44,904 bases of DNA. It comes from Tissierellaceae bacterium (GTDB taxonomy: Bacteria; Bacillota; Clostridia; Tissierellales; Tissierellaceae). Every line of letters begins with the position of its first letter. The first letter of the stretch is position 1. The translations under genes were made by a program, and so were the position numbers. Under the pieces are notes generated by a model that saw only the letters and a list, made by a program, of their open reading frames with translations, was not told the DNA's origin and did not search any database. The stretch is taken from contig JALNZV010000015.1 in NCBI GenBank assembly GCA_023229175.1, forward strand, positions 1 through 44,904, read 5' to 3'. Shown here in pieces: positions 33,705 through 42,069 of the stretch.

Positions 33705-35721
33705 CTAAATTTTAAATCTAGTGATATTTTCCTGCATTTCATTTGCAAATTTGGCTAAAGTGTCACTAGCATTTGCAATCTCAACTAAAGATGCAGACTG
33801 CTCCTCAGTTGAGGCGGAGGCCTCCTCAGTGCCTGCCGCGTTTTCTTCTGATATGCTCGATAAAACCTCAATTGCTTCTATAACCTCATCTTTTTTTACA
33901 TTCATCATTTCACCTGATTGACTAAGGTTAGATATTAGCTCCTCTATGTCTTCAATGGCTTGGGCTATACCAGCAAACTTTATATTGGTTTCCCCCACAC
34001 TTTCTCTTTGTGACTGAACAGTAGCAGCCATTTCCTTCATTGTTTTTACAGCTGCTTGGGATTTTGAGGAAAGATCATTTATAATTTCCGATATTTGTGC
34101 CGTAAACCTATCAGACTCTTCTGCTAACTTTCTTATTTCATCAGCTACTACTGAAAAGCCCCTTCCCGATTCTCCTGCCCTTGCTGCCTCGATGGCAGCG
34201 TTTAAAGCCAAAAGATTTGTCTGTTCTGCTATGCTCCTTATCATTTCGCTGGCACTTTGTATTTTATTTGCACCTTCATCTGTGTCTAATATCAAACTAT
34301 TGATTTCAAAAGATGCTTCCTCGTTTTCCTTTGTCTTTTCTACCAATGATTTTACTATTTCTAGCCCTTCGTCCTTTAACTTATTTATTTTCCCTGCAGT
34401 ATCACTTAAGCCTTGTACATCTTGTTCATTCTTCTCTATTAAATCTCCCAATTCGTTGATACTTAGTGCACCATCTTCAGTATTTCTTGCCTGATGATCT
34501 GCCCCCCCGTGCTATATCCTGTATTACATTGGCAATTTCATCTGCGGCAGTTGATGATTGTTGGCTTATGGCAGTCAATTCCTCTGAAGAAGATGCGACA
34601 TTCTGCGACATATCGCCGATTTGCCTTATAAGTAATATTATACTCTCTTGCATAGATGCTAAGGAATTTCCAATAATCCCAATCTCATCTTTTCTATGTA
34701 AATACTTTTTAAAATTATCTTCTTCTCCTGAAGAAAAATCATATCTGGAAAACTTGTCAATTTTCTTTGAATATTCAACAATAGGCTTTGATATCATAGA
34801 GCTGAAAAATATAGCCAATATAGTGCCAATAAGCATAAATATTAAGACTCCAAGCATCATGGTGAACTTTAGTTTACTTATGCCGCTAAGCATATCCTTT
34901 TCATACGCTCCTACAGCAAGTATCCATCCTGTACTGGGAACTGTATCTACAGCCATATATCTTTTTTCGCCTTTATATTCATAGGAGACTACACCCTTAT
35001 TTCCCATACCTAGTTCTTGAAAAGCCTGGGCTACATCCCCAAATTCTTCTTTATACTTTTCGTCAAATAAATTCCTCTGTTCCATTACAAAGTCATTATT
35101 TATATACGCATAAAATGTACCATCTTCACCGAGAAGATATGCATAGCCGTTTTCACCAAATCCTAAATTACTTGTTATTTCACTTAAAGCACCACCGTCT
35201 AGCCTTGCGTTAAGTGCACCCACAATTTCTCCGTTTTCTGTAATAGGTGATGCCAGCATGACAACAGCTTGATTTGTAACTAAACTTATTAATACATCTG
35301 AAATATTAACCTCTCCTTGAAAGGCTTTTTTTACATAATCTCTGTCTGACAAATCGGTAGTGCTGCCATCGGATACAAAATGTGCTATCCTGTCCTTCCC
35401 TATTACACCAATCTCTAGATAGCCTTGTCTCTCCATTTCCGGTGCCAATGATTGTCGTTGAATATTCCAGTTCATACTTTTTGTAGTTTCTCGGTTTGAT
35501 AATTCCTCAAATACTTTCATATCTCTTTCTATGGATGCTTCAATAATCTTAACTCCATCGGCAGCTGAATTAGACAGCGATTCTATCGCCTGATTCACAA
35601 GTGCATCACTACTGAGCCTTATGGATACAAAACCTAGGCCAATTAAACTCAGAAGAATCAGAACGGCCATCATCAATGTAACTTTTTTCGACAAATTAAA
35701 ATTATATAAAAATCCCTCCAT
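33705..35721 (-). pseudogene. Methyl-accepting chemotaxis protein with a one-base frameshift
   Basis: Two frames together encode one chemoreceptor of about 670 residues. The first part (35721-34477) has a membrane helix (about 13-33), a dCache-like extracellular domain (about 35-280), a second helix (about 283-305), HAMP and the start of the signalling helix, then ends after a foreign tail. The second part (to 33705) holds the rest of the signalling domain with the hairpin tip AIEAARAGESGRGFSVVADEIRKLAEES. The break is at the G7 run (34502-34508). With six Gs the frame reads IARGADHQARNTEDGAL, the normal receptor helix. The cause may be a real inactivating mutation, phase variation or a sequencing error. 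The ligand cannot be told. Confidence 0.88.
34502..34508 (-). repeat. G7 homopolymer run at the receptor frameshift
   Basis: Seven consecutive Gs on the coding strand (Cs on plus) sit exactly where the receptor frame breaks. Six Gs restore the reading frame through the whole signalling domain. Such runs slip easily during replication and during sequencing. Confidence 0.9.
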
Positions 35722-36051
35722 TAAATTTATGTCAGTACTGGCCTATTTAAATGTTTAATATATTAAACAACTGCTTTATTTATAAAGCTCCAATTATCGA
35801 CGATAACAGTGGATATAATTAGGAAAATAGACCCAGCGTACTATATAATATCATAGATCTTTATAAAAATACATGTTGAAATATACAGGTTCTAAGAGAT
35901 TAGGAAACATATGCTATTATTTTGTAAATTTCGCAAAATACTGCAACTCTGTAATTGCAATTGATATGACAATACCTCCAATAAAATTGTAAAAATCACC
36001 TGTCAATATTTGAGTTTTTATGACATATTGTGTTGCATTAATGGAATAAAT
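35722..36051. other. 330-base gap upstream of the chemoreceptor gene
   Basis: I see no recognisable gene here. On the minus strand TAAT (35821-35818), 16 bases, then GTCGATAA (35801-35794) resembles a flagellar sigma-28 promoter, which would suit a chemoreceptor. The -10 is also part of a TTATCG-A-CGATAA palindrome, so another role is possible. The part next to tyrA has no clear terminator. A 44-codon open frame without start or binding site directly follows the tyrA stop. Confidence 0.35.
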
Positions 36052-37152
36052 TTATTTGAAATATAATTTATTTAAACCTTTTTCTCTCAAAGTTTCAATA
36101 GCTAATCTTTGTTCTTCTCTAGAGTCAAAGCCTAATCTGACAGCTCCACCTTCACTTTGTCTTGAGTGAAGAATTTCAATTTCTTTGATATTAATATTTT
36201 GTTCTCTCATTATATTGGCCAACTTTGCAATGGCACCAGGCTTATCTGCAATGGATACTGCTATTTCATATAACGGTCTTATGTAATCCGGCTTTCCGTA
36301 AGGCATACTGTCCCTTATTTTCTTAGCATTGCCTAAATATTCCTCGATGTCCCTCTTTTCACTATTTTGTAAGTGCCCTATAAATTTTTCAATCAATTCT
36401 CGGAAGGAAATTAGACTGTGGATTATTTCAATCCTATTTGACATCAGTATTTCTCTCCACATATTAGGGTTTCCCGATGCAATTCTTGTTGTATCCCTAA
36501 ATCCTCCTCCTACAAATGGCAAATAAGAGTTGTTGTTGTCCTGTCCCAAGAAGTTTACTAAGGTCATGGCAATTACATGAGGCAGATGACTAATCCGGGA
36601 TACAATCATATCGTGTTCCCTTGGAGAAAGTCTTACGCTGTATGCTCCCAAGGCATCTACAATATCTTCTATTACTTTTAAAGCATCTTCAGGGGTGTTC
36701 TCCTCGTAGGTGATGAAATAATAGGCATTTTCGTATAAAAATGGATCTGCAGCAGAAAATCCGCCCTTCTCTGAACCTGTCATGGGATGTCCGCCTACAA
36801 AGCTTATATCCTTTGGAAAAATCTTTTTAGCTAATGCCATAGGCTCTGATTTAACGCTGCCCAAATCTGTAACTATGGACTTAGGTTTTAAATGCTTTGA
36901 TATTTCCATAAATATATTTTCATATTCATCTATTGGAACCCCCAAAACTATCAAATCCGCTTCCTTTACAGCTTCTTTTATATCCCCTGCCCCTTTGTCA
37001 ATGGCATTTGATTTAAGGGCTTGTTCTATATTGTCATTCGATATATCATATCCTGATATTATAGATTCGATTCCTTTATTCTTCAATGCCAGGGCAAGGG
37101 ATCCCCCCATTAGCCCAAGCCCTATTATGGAAATATTATGTATTTCAATCAT
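36052..37152 (-). CDS. tyrA: Prephenate dehydrogenase with ACT domain
   Basis: The 366-residue protein has an N-terminal NAD-binding fold (ISIIGLGLMGGSLALALK), the prephenate pocket motif GGHPMTGSEKGG (about residues 119-130), the SHLPHVIAMTLV segment with the catalytic-type His, and a C-terminal ACT domain (about 295-360). It oxidises prephenate to 4-hydroxyphenylpyruvate for tyrosine synthesis; the ACT domain suggests tyrosine feedback. GGGAGG lies unusually close, three bases, to the ATG. It is divergent from the aroF operon, and its promoter lies at 37186-37214, so the two promoters share a short region. Confidence 0.96.
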   Translation of the reverse strand: MIEIHNISIIGLGLMGGSLALALKNKGIESIISGYDISNDNIEQALKSNAIDKGAGDIKEAVKEADLIVLGVPIDEYENIFMEISKHLKPKSIVTDLGSVKSEPMALAKKIFPKDISFVGGHPMTGSEKGGFSAADPFLYENAYYFITYEENTPEDALKVIEDIVDALGAYSVRLSPREHDMIVSRISHLPHVIAMTLVNFLGQDNNNSYLPFVGGGFRDTTRIASGNPNMWREILMSNRIEIIHSLISFRELIEKFIGHLQNSEKRDIEEYLGNAKKIRDSMPYGKPDYIRPLYEIAVSIADKPGAIAKLANIMREQNINIKEIEILHSRQSEGGAVRLGFDSREEQRLAIETLREKGLNKLYFK

Positions 37153-37185
37153 TTACCTCCCACCAATCTATGTAAATTATGAACA

Positions 37186-37214
37186 ATGATATATAACATT
37201 CTGAAAACTGTCAA
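37186..37214 (-). promoter_or_regulatory. tyrA promoter
   Basis: On the minus strand TTGACA (37214-37209), 17 bases, then TATCAT (37191-37186), about 34 bases before the tyrA ATG. The 5' untranslated leader is too short for a T-box or an attenuator. Confidence 0.65.
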
Positions 37215-37248
37215 GGAAAAATATTTATAGAATTATTTCATTTTGACC

Positions 37249-37277
37249 TTGACATATAGAATTTTATGGAATATACT
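37249..37277 (+). promoter_or_regulatory. Promoter of the aromatic operon leader
   Basis: TTGACA (37249-37254), 17 bases, then TATACT (37272-37277) is a near-perfect sigma-A promoter. Transcription should begin near 37284, about 305 bases before the aroF ATG, so a long leader is transcribed. Confidence 0.75.
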
Positions 37278-37332
37278 TTAGGATAATTTACAATATTCAG
37301 TTTTACAAAAATATTAATGTGGGTTGATAAAA

Positions 37333-37506
37333 ATGTTAGATAAAAAATTCAATGCTGGTAAATTCTATTTTTATTTCTTTAACTTTAACTGGGGCTTTTA
37401 CTTTTATAGCGCTGGTTATTTTGCATTAAAAAAATTAGATAGAATTTCTCCACATCGAAGATGGATTTCATTTGTCGACCCTCTCAATAGGGTTAACTGT
37501 ATTTAA
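37333..37506 (+). CDS. Aromatic-rich leader peptide of the aro operon
   Basis: A 57-codon ORF lies between the promoter (37249-37277) and the terminator (37531-37560). Its residues 11-30 (37363-37422) hold eight Phe, five Tyr and one Trp, 14 aromatics in 20. Both Phe codons and both Tyr codons are used along with TGG, so this is not a plain T-run. The peptide matches no protein I know. A leader that demands charged tRNA-Phe and tRNA-Tyr ahead of an attenuator is the logic of pheL/trpL systems. The binding site ahead of ATG 37333 is weak (GTGGG), and TTG 37324 is an alternative start. The last third (RRWISFVDPLNRVNCI) overlaps the possible antiterminator sequences. Translation is inferred, not shown. 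Confidence 0.65.
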   Translation: MLDKKFNAGKFYFYFFNFNWGFYFYSAGYFALKKLDRISPHRRWISFVDPLNRVNCI

Positions 37507-37543
37507 TTTTAATTTATTCTTTTTTACACAAAGAGGCTCTTCG
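37456..37543 (+). promoter_or_regulatory. Candidate antiterminator pairing in the aro leader
   Basis: Two nested pairings would occupy the 5' arm and loop of the terminator: CGAAGA (37456-37461) with TCTTCG (37538-37543), and CCTCT (37480-37484) with AGAGG (37532-37536). A small hairpin CCCT-N6-AGGG (37479-37492) would compete with the second. A ribosome stalled on the Phe/Tyr codons would leave 37456-37484 free to pair. The energies were not calculated. Confidence 0.4.
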
Positions 37544-37560
37544 TTGGGTCTCTTTTTTTT
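37531..37560 (+). terminator. Attenuator terminator before aroF
   Basis: AAGAGGCTC (37531-37539) pairs with GGGTCTCTT (37546-37554), two G-U pairs, 6-base loop, running into T8 (37553-37560). It ends 28 bases before the aroF ATG and lies within the leader transcript, the placement expected of an attenuator. Confidence 0.75.
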
Positions 37561-37588
37561 ATCTAAAAAATACAAAGGAGTGTTGGAA

Positions 37589-38590
37589 ATGGTAGTTATT
37601 ATGAAATCAGGTACGTCGCTGGAAGAAATCAACAAAATGGAAAGGAGATTGGAAGAATTAGGCTGCAATCCCCACAAAACCCAAGGTGAAAATTACTGTA
37701 TCTTTGGCTTAGTAGGAGATACTACAAAGGTGGACATGAGGCAAATTGAGGCAAATATTAATGTAGAGAGGGTGCTAAAGGTGCAACATCCATTTAAATT
37801 AGCTAATAGATTATTCCATCCCGAGGATACAATTATAGATGTTGGGGGTATAAAGATTGGAGGAGGCAATGTTTCTATAATGGCTGGACCTTGTTCAGTT
37901 GAAAGTGAAGAGCAGCTTATGTCCATAGCCAGAAGTGTCAAATCTCTTGGAGCTCATATATTAAGAGGAGGAGCCTACAAACCACGGACTTCACCTTACA
38001 GTTTTCAAGGATTGGGGGAGGAAGGATTGAAGCTACTTAAAAAGGCAAAGGATGAAACAGGGATGCCCATAGTTACAGAGGCTATGTGCGTAGACAATTT
38101 TCATATTGTGGAGGAATATGCTGATATTATACAAATAGGTGCAAGAAATATGCAAAACTTCTCTTTGCTAAAAAGGGCAGGTAAATCGAAAAAACCCGTA
38201 TTGCTTAAGAGAGGGCTATCTTCCACTATTGAAGAATTTCTAATGTCAGCTGAGTACATTATGGCAGAAGGAAATCCCAATGTAATACTATGTGAAAGAG
38301 GTATAAGGACCTTTGAAACTTACACTAGAAATACCCTGGACATCAGTGCAGTACCTGCCATTAAAGAATTGAGTCATTTGCCCATAATTGTAGATCCAAG
38401 TCATGCATCAGGGAGGTGGGCCATGATTAAGCCCCTATCTAAAGCTGCTGTTGCGGTTGGGACTGATGGCCTAATGATTGAGGTACACAACGATCCAGAA
38501 CATGCACTTTCCGATGGAGCCCAGTCACTAAAACCTGAACGATTTGGACAATTGATGGATGAGTTAAATAAAATAATGGCTATTCACTAG
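37589..38590 (+). CDS. aroF: 3-deoxy-7-phosphoheptulonate (DAHP) synthase, type I beta
   Basis: The 333-residue protein joins phosphoenolpyruvate and erythrose 4-phosphate, the first step of the shikimate pathway. Residues 1-70 are a ferredoxin-like regulatory domain of the Thermotoga type. The barrel has MAGPCSVES, RGGAYKPRTSPYSFQGLG, LKRG and DPSHASGR, which carry substrate and metal ligands. In type I beta enzymes the N-terminal domain binds Tyr or Phe, so feedback is likely. ATG 37589 follows AAAGGAG by eight bases. The frame is open to 37472, but that extension covers the terminator and lacks a binding site. First gene of the operon, under the leader attenuator. Confidence 0.95.
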   Translation: MVVIMKSGTSLEEINKMERRLEELGCNPHKTQGENYCIFGLVGDTTKVDMRQIEANINVERVLKVQHPFKLANRLFHPEDTIIDVGGIKIGGGNVSIMAGPCSVESEEQLMSIARSVKSLGAHILRGGAYKPRTSPYSFQGLGEEGLKLLKKAKDETGMPIVTEAMCVDNFHIVEEYADIIQIGARNMQNFSLLKRAGKSKKPVLLKRGLSSTIEEFLMSAEYIMAEGNPNVILCERGIRTFETYTRNTLDISAVPAIKELSHLPIIVDPSHASGRWAMIKPLSKAAVAVGTDGLMIEVHNDPEHALSDGAQSLKPERFGQLMDELNKIMAIH

Positions 38591-38605
38591 GAATGGAGGG
38601 GTATC

Positions 38606-39733
38606 ATGTTTAGATATTTTACAGCAGGGGAATCCCATGGAAAATCTTTAGTCGGCATTATAGAGGGTTTTCCCTCAAATGTACCAATTGATGTAGAAAT
38701 TATCAATCACGACCTTAAAAGGCGGCAGAGTGGATATGGTAGAGGTGGGAGAATGAAGATTGAAAGCGATAGGATTGAAATTCTTTCGGGAATTAGGGAT
38801 AGTAAAACCCTTGGGAGCCCCATTGCCTTCACAATCCCAAATAAGGATTATGAAAATTGGGAAAAATACATGGACCCCCTTAAGGTCCTGGATTGTGGCA
38901 AAAGAGTAACTAAGCCTAGGCCTGGACACGCCGACTTGACAGGGGCCTTAAAATACGGTTTTGACGATATAAGAAATACCCTTGAGCGAAGTAGTGCTAG
39001 GGAAACTGCCGTTAGGGTTGCCATAGGGAGTATGGTCAAGCAGTTAGTCAGTAACTTTAATATAAAAGCAATGAGCCATGTTTTGTCAGTTGGAGATATA
39101 ATACCTGAAAAAGTAAATGATATAAACTCCATCAAAAATGCCGATAATTCACCTGTAAGATGTGTCAATGAGAAAAAAGAAATGGAAATTATAAAGGCTA
39201 TAGACAAGGCTAAGGAAGATGGCGACTCCCTTGGAGGTGTGTTTGAAATATATATTACTGGCTTGCCCCCCGGCCTTGGAAGCTATGTTCATTGGGATAA
39301 AAAGTTAGACGGGAAATTAGCACAGGCACTGATGAGCATCCAAGGTATAAAAGCAGTTGAAATTGGGGAAGGGATAGAAGCTTCCACATTGCCTGGTTCA
39401 AAATTTCATGATGAAATATTTTATAGTCCTGAAAAGGGCTATTACAGGGAGACCAATATGGCCGGAGGTATAGAAGGTGGTATGTCAAATGGTGAAAATA
39501 TTATAGTTCGCTGCCACATGAAGCCGATACCTACACTTTATCGCCCCCTTAGAAGCGTAGATATAGAGACGAAGGAGGGCTTTGTAGCTGACATTGAGAG
39601 AAGTGACACCTGTGCAGTACCTGCAGCCTCAATTGTCGGCGAAATGGTGGCCATAACTGTAGTTGGTCAGGAATTACTTAGAAAATATGGCGGGGATTCC
39701 CTGGGGGAGATTTTAGAGCGATGGAAAAAATAG
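38606..39733 (+). CDS. aroC: Chorismate synthase
   Basis: The 375-residue protein converts 5-enolpyruvylshikimate 3-phosphate to chorismate using reduced FMN. Signatures are GESHGKSLVGIIEGFPSNVP at the N-terminus, RRQSGYGRGGRMKIE, RPGHADLTGALKYG, and the FMN-binding SSARETAVRVAIG region (about residues 131-143). NMAGGIEGGMSNGE (about 285-298) is also typical. GGAGGGG precedes the ATG. It starts 15 bases after aroF and overlaps aroB by 13 bases. It sits second in the operon although it catalyses the last common step. Confidence 0.97.
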   Translation: MFRYFTAGESHGKSLVGIIEGFPSNVPIDVEIINHDLKRRQSGYGRGGRMKIESDRIEILSGIRDSKTLGSPIAFTIPNKDYENWEKYMDPLKVLDCGKRVTKPRPGHADLTGALKYGFDDIRNTLERSSARETAVRVAIGSMVKQLVSNFNIKAMSHVLSVGDIIPEKVNDINSIKNADNSPVRCVNEKKEMEIIKAIDKAKEDGDSLGGVFEIYITGLPPGLGSYVHWDKKLDGKLAQALMSIQGIKAVEIGEGIEASTLPGSKFHDEIFYSPEKGYYRETNMAGGIEGGMSNGENIIVRCHMKPIPTLYRPLRSVDIETKEGFVADIERSDTCAVPAASIVGEMVAITVVGQELLRKYGGDSLGEILERWKK

Positions 39734-40761
39734 TGGTGAATTTATCAGGCAATAGTTATGATATTCATATTGGTAAAGGCATTCTAGTCAATATTGACGA
39801 CTTTATAGAGCCTAATAATGAACAGAACTTCTTAATTTCCGATGAGAACGTATATGAACTTTATGGTCATTATTTCGAAAACCTAAAGGGATATGAGAAA
39901 ATAATCGTTAAACCTGGAGAGCAAAGCAAGTCCTTAGAAACTGTTTCCCATATATTAGGGCAAATGCTAGGCCTCAAAGGAAGTAGAAAATCTAAGGTCA
40001 TTGCCTTTGGTGGCGGTGTGGTTGGGGACTTAGGCGGGTTCTGCAGTTCAATCTATATGCGGGGCATAGAATACATCCAAATACCTACTACAATCCTAGC
40101 CCAAGTTGACAGCAGCATCGGTGGTAAAACTGGCGTAAACTTTCAAAACCATAAAAATACTGTCGGGACATTTCACCAACCTTCCAAAGTTATTGTGGAT
40201 ATTGACCTTCTCCAGAGTCTAGATCGCAGACAAATATTAAATGGCCTAGGAGAGATTATCAAGTATGGAATTATATACGATTATGAATTTTTTAAATACG
40301 TTAAAGAAAATATTGAAGGTATTGGAAAATCCAACTCTAAGGTGATGTCCTCCGTCATTAAGCGGTGCTGTGAAATAAAATCCGAAATTGTATCTAAAGA
40401 CGAAAAAGAACAAAATTTAAGGAAGATATTAAACTTTGGCCATACATTTGGTCACGGGTTGGAGAGTATAACTAATTTTTTAAAATATAACCATGGTGAA
40501 GCTGTAATCATAGGTATGTATTATGAAACTTTGTTGGCAAAGAGACTAGGTGCCATAGATAGTGAATATTTTCAGGAAATCATGGACTTTTTAAATTCTC
40601 TTAGGGTGGATCTAAATGTGGAAGATTATCCTGCTGCAAATTTAATTGACATTATGGCAAATGATAAAAAAAATCATGATGGAAAAATTTCCTTTATCCT
40701 ACCCACTGAAAGGGGAAAAGTGGAGGAGTATCTTCTACACAAATCCCAGGTAAAATGGTAA
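39721..40761 (+). CDS. aroB: 3-dehydroquinate synthase
   Basis: The 346-residue protein converts DAHP to 3-dehydroquinate with bound NAD and a divalent metal. Signatures are GGGVVGDLGGFCSSIYMRGI (about residues 98-117), IPTTILAQVDSSIGGKTGVNF, the metal ligands within GEIIKYGIIYD and NFGHTFGHGLE, and HGEAVIIGM. The ATG lies within the last codons of aroC, a 13-base overlap, so translation is coupled. Second enzyme of the pathway, third gene in the operon. Confidence 0.97.
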   Translation: MEKIVVNLSGNSYDIHIGKGILVNIDDFIEPNNEQNFLISDENVYELYGHYFENLKGYEKIIVKPGEQSKSLETVSHILGQMLGLKGSRKSKVIAFGGGVVGDLGGFCSSIYMRGIEYIQIPTTILAQVDSSIGGKTGVNFQNHKNTVGTFHQPSKVIVDIDLLQSLDRRQILNGLGEIIKYGIIYDYEFFKYVKENIEGIGKSNSKVMSSVIKRCCEIKSEIVSKDEKEQNLRKILNFGHTFGHGLESITNFLKYNHGEAVIIGMYYETLLAKRLGAIDSEYFQEIMDFLNSLRVDLNVEDYPAANLIDIMANDKKNHDGKISFILPTERGKVEEYLLHKSQVKW

Positions 40762-40782
40762 AGGTTCTAAGGAGGTGTTTTT

Positions 40783-42069
40783 TTGATAATTAAACCAATT
40801 AAAAAAATAAGACAAATCATCGATATACCGGGAGATAAATCTATTTCCCATAGGGCAATTATGCTGTCATCCATTGCAGAGGGCGAAAGTAAAATATTTA
40901 ACTTTTTAAAGGGTAATGACCCAATGAATACCATTGCTTGCTTTCGGCAAATGGGTGTCTCCATAGATTTAAACGGCGACTGCGTCGTCGTCAGGGGTGT
41001 AGGGCTAAGGGGCCTAGTTAGACCTGCAGATGTGTTGGATGTTGGAAATTCTGGTACTACCATAAGATTGATGGCGGGAATATTGGCAGGCCAAGATTTC
41101 CAAAGCATCGTATCAGGAGATGAGTCCATCAAAAACAGGCCTATGGATAGAATTATTAAACCTCTTAGAAAAATGGGTGCTAATATAAAGGGTATAGACA
41201 GGGAAAACTTTGCACCTTTGAAGATACACGGCGGGAATATTAGACCTATAAAATATAAATTACCCGTTGCCAGTGCCCAGGTAAAATCAGCCATATTATT
41301 AGCAAGCCTCTATGCTAAAGATAAGACTATCATAGTGGAGCCTAAGAAATCTCGGGACCACACTGAGCGAATGATGAATTACATGGGGGCTGATATTTGG
41401 AGCAGAGACCGAAGCATTACATCAGAACCCCTTGAGAAGCTTTATGGAAAGGAAATATACATTCCTGGGGATATTTCTTCTGCTGCATTTTTCTTAGTCC
41501 TTGGAACCTTAGTAGAAGATGGGGAAATCTTAATCAATGGAGTAGGGTTGAACCCCACTAGGACTGGTATCTTAGATGTCTTAAGGCAAATGGGGGCCAG
41601 TATCCAAATAATAAGCCCAAGGGTCCTCAATGGGGAGCCTATGGGGGACCTTCTAGTCAAAAGTTCAAGCCTAAAGGGAATTTCCATAGGCGGAGATATG
41701 ATACCTAGGCTAATAGATGAGGTACCCATAATTGCAGTTGCAGCTAGCCTTGCAGAAGGAAAGACAACAATATCTAATGCAGAGGAGCTGAAGGTAAAGG
41801 AAAGCAATAGAATATCCGCCATGGTAAATGAACTTAAAAATATAGGTGCAGATATAGAGGAGACCCATGACGGAATGATAATACACGGGAAAAGTGAAAT
41901 TAGAGGCGGAAAGATACATAGTTACAAAGATCATAGAATCGCCATGGCCTTAACTATTGCGGGCTTAGTAAGCCAAGAGGGAGTAGACATAGACGACCCC
42001 AATTGCGTTGACATCTCATTCCCAAACTTTTTTCATATAATAAATGGGGTGATAAAAGATGAATCATAA
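40783..42069 (+). CDS. aroA: 3-phosphoshikimate 1-carboxyvinyltransferase (EPSP synthase)
   Basis: The 428-residue protein transfers the enolpyruvyl group of PEP to shikimate 3-phosphate. Signatures are PGDKSISHRAIMLSSIAEG (about residues 18-36), the NSGTTIRLMAG segment with the PEP-binding loop, PVASAQVKSAILLA, and RLIDEVPIIAVAA. The NAGTA-type loop has Ser in place of Ala next to Gly and Thr (GNSGTT). Whether this makes a class II, glyphosate-tolerant enzyme cannot be told by eye. The start is TTG 40783, seven bases after AAGGAGG; the first ATG would remove the conserved Lys. It overlaps aroE by 11 bases. Confidence 0.97.
   Translation: MIIKPIKKIRQIIDIPGDKSISHRAIMLSSIAEGESKIFNFLKGNDPMNTIACFRQMGVSIDLNGDCVVVRGVGLRGLVRPADVLDVGNSGTTIRLMAGILAGQDFQSIVSGDESIKNRPMDRIIKPLRKMGANIKGIDRENFAPLKIHGGNIRPIKYKLPVASAQVKSAILLASLYAKDKTIIVEPKKSRDHTERMMNYMGADIWSRDRSITSEPLEKLYGKEIYIPGDISSAAFFLVLGTLVEDGEILINGVGLNPTRTGILDVLRQMGASIQIISPRVLNGEPMGDLLVKSSSLKGISIGGDMIPRLIDEVPIIAVAASLAEGKTTISNAEELKVKESNRISAMVNELKNIGADIEETHDGMIIHGKSEIRGGKIHSYKDHRIAMALTIAGLVSQEGVDIDDPNCVDISFPNFFHIINGVIKDES

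Noticed and set aside
35917..36051. A 44-codon open frame directly after the tyrA stop, in the same frame, ending in TAA
   Set aside because: It has no start codon or binding site, and the tyrA product is already full length with a complete ACT domain. Read-through is possible but unsupported.
37284..37588. T-box riboswitch for the aromatic operon
   Set aside because: The leader has the right length, but there is no AGGGTGG-N-ACC T-box core. The terminator stem also lacks the usual T-box antiterminator half.
37472..37588. N-terminal extension of aroF with a second aromatic stretch (FNFNLFFF)
   Set aside because: It starts at TTG without a binding site, runs through the terminator and comes from a plain T-rich tract. 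The site AAAGGAG eight bases before ATG 37589 decides the start.
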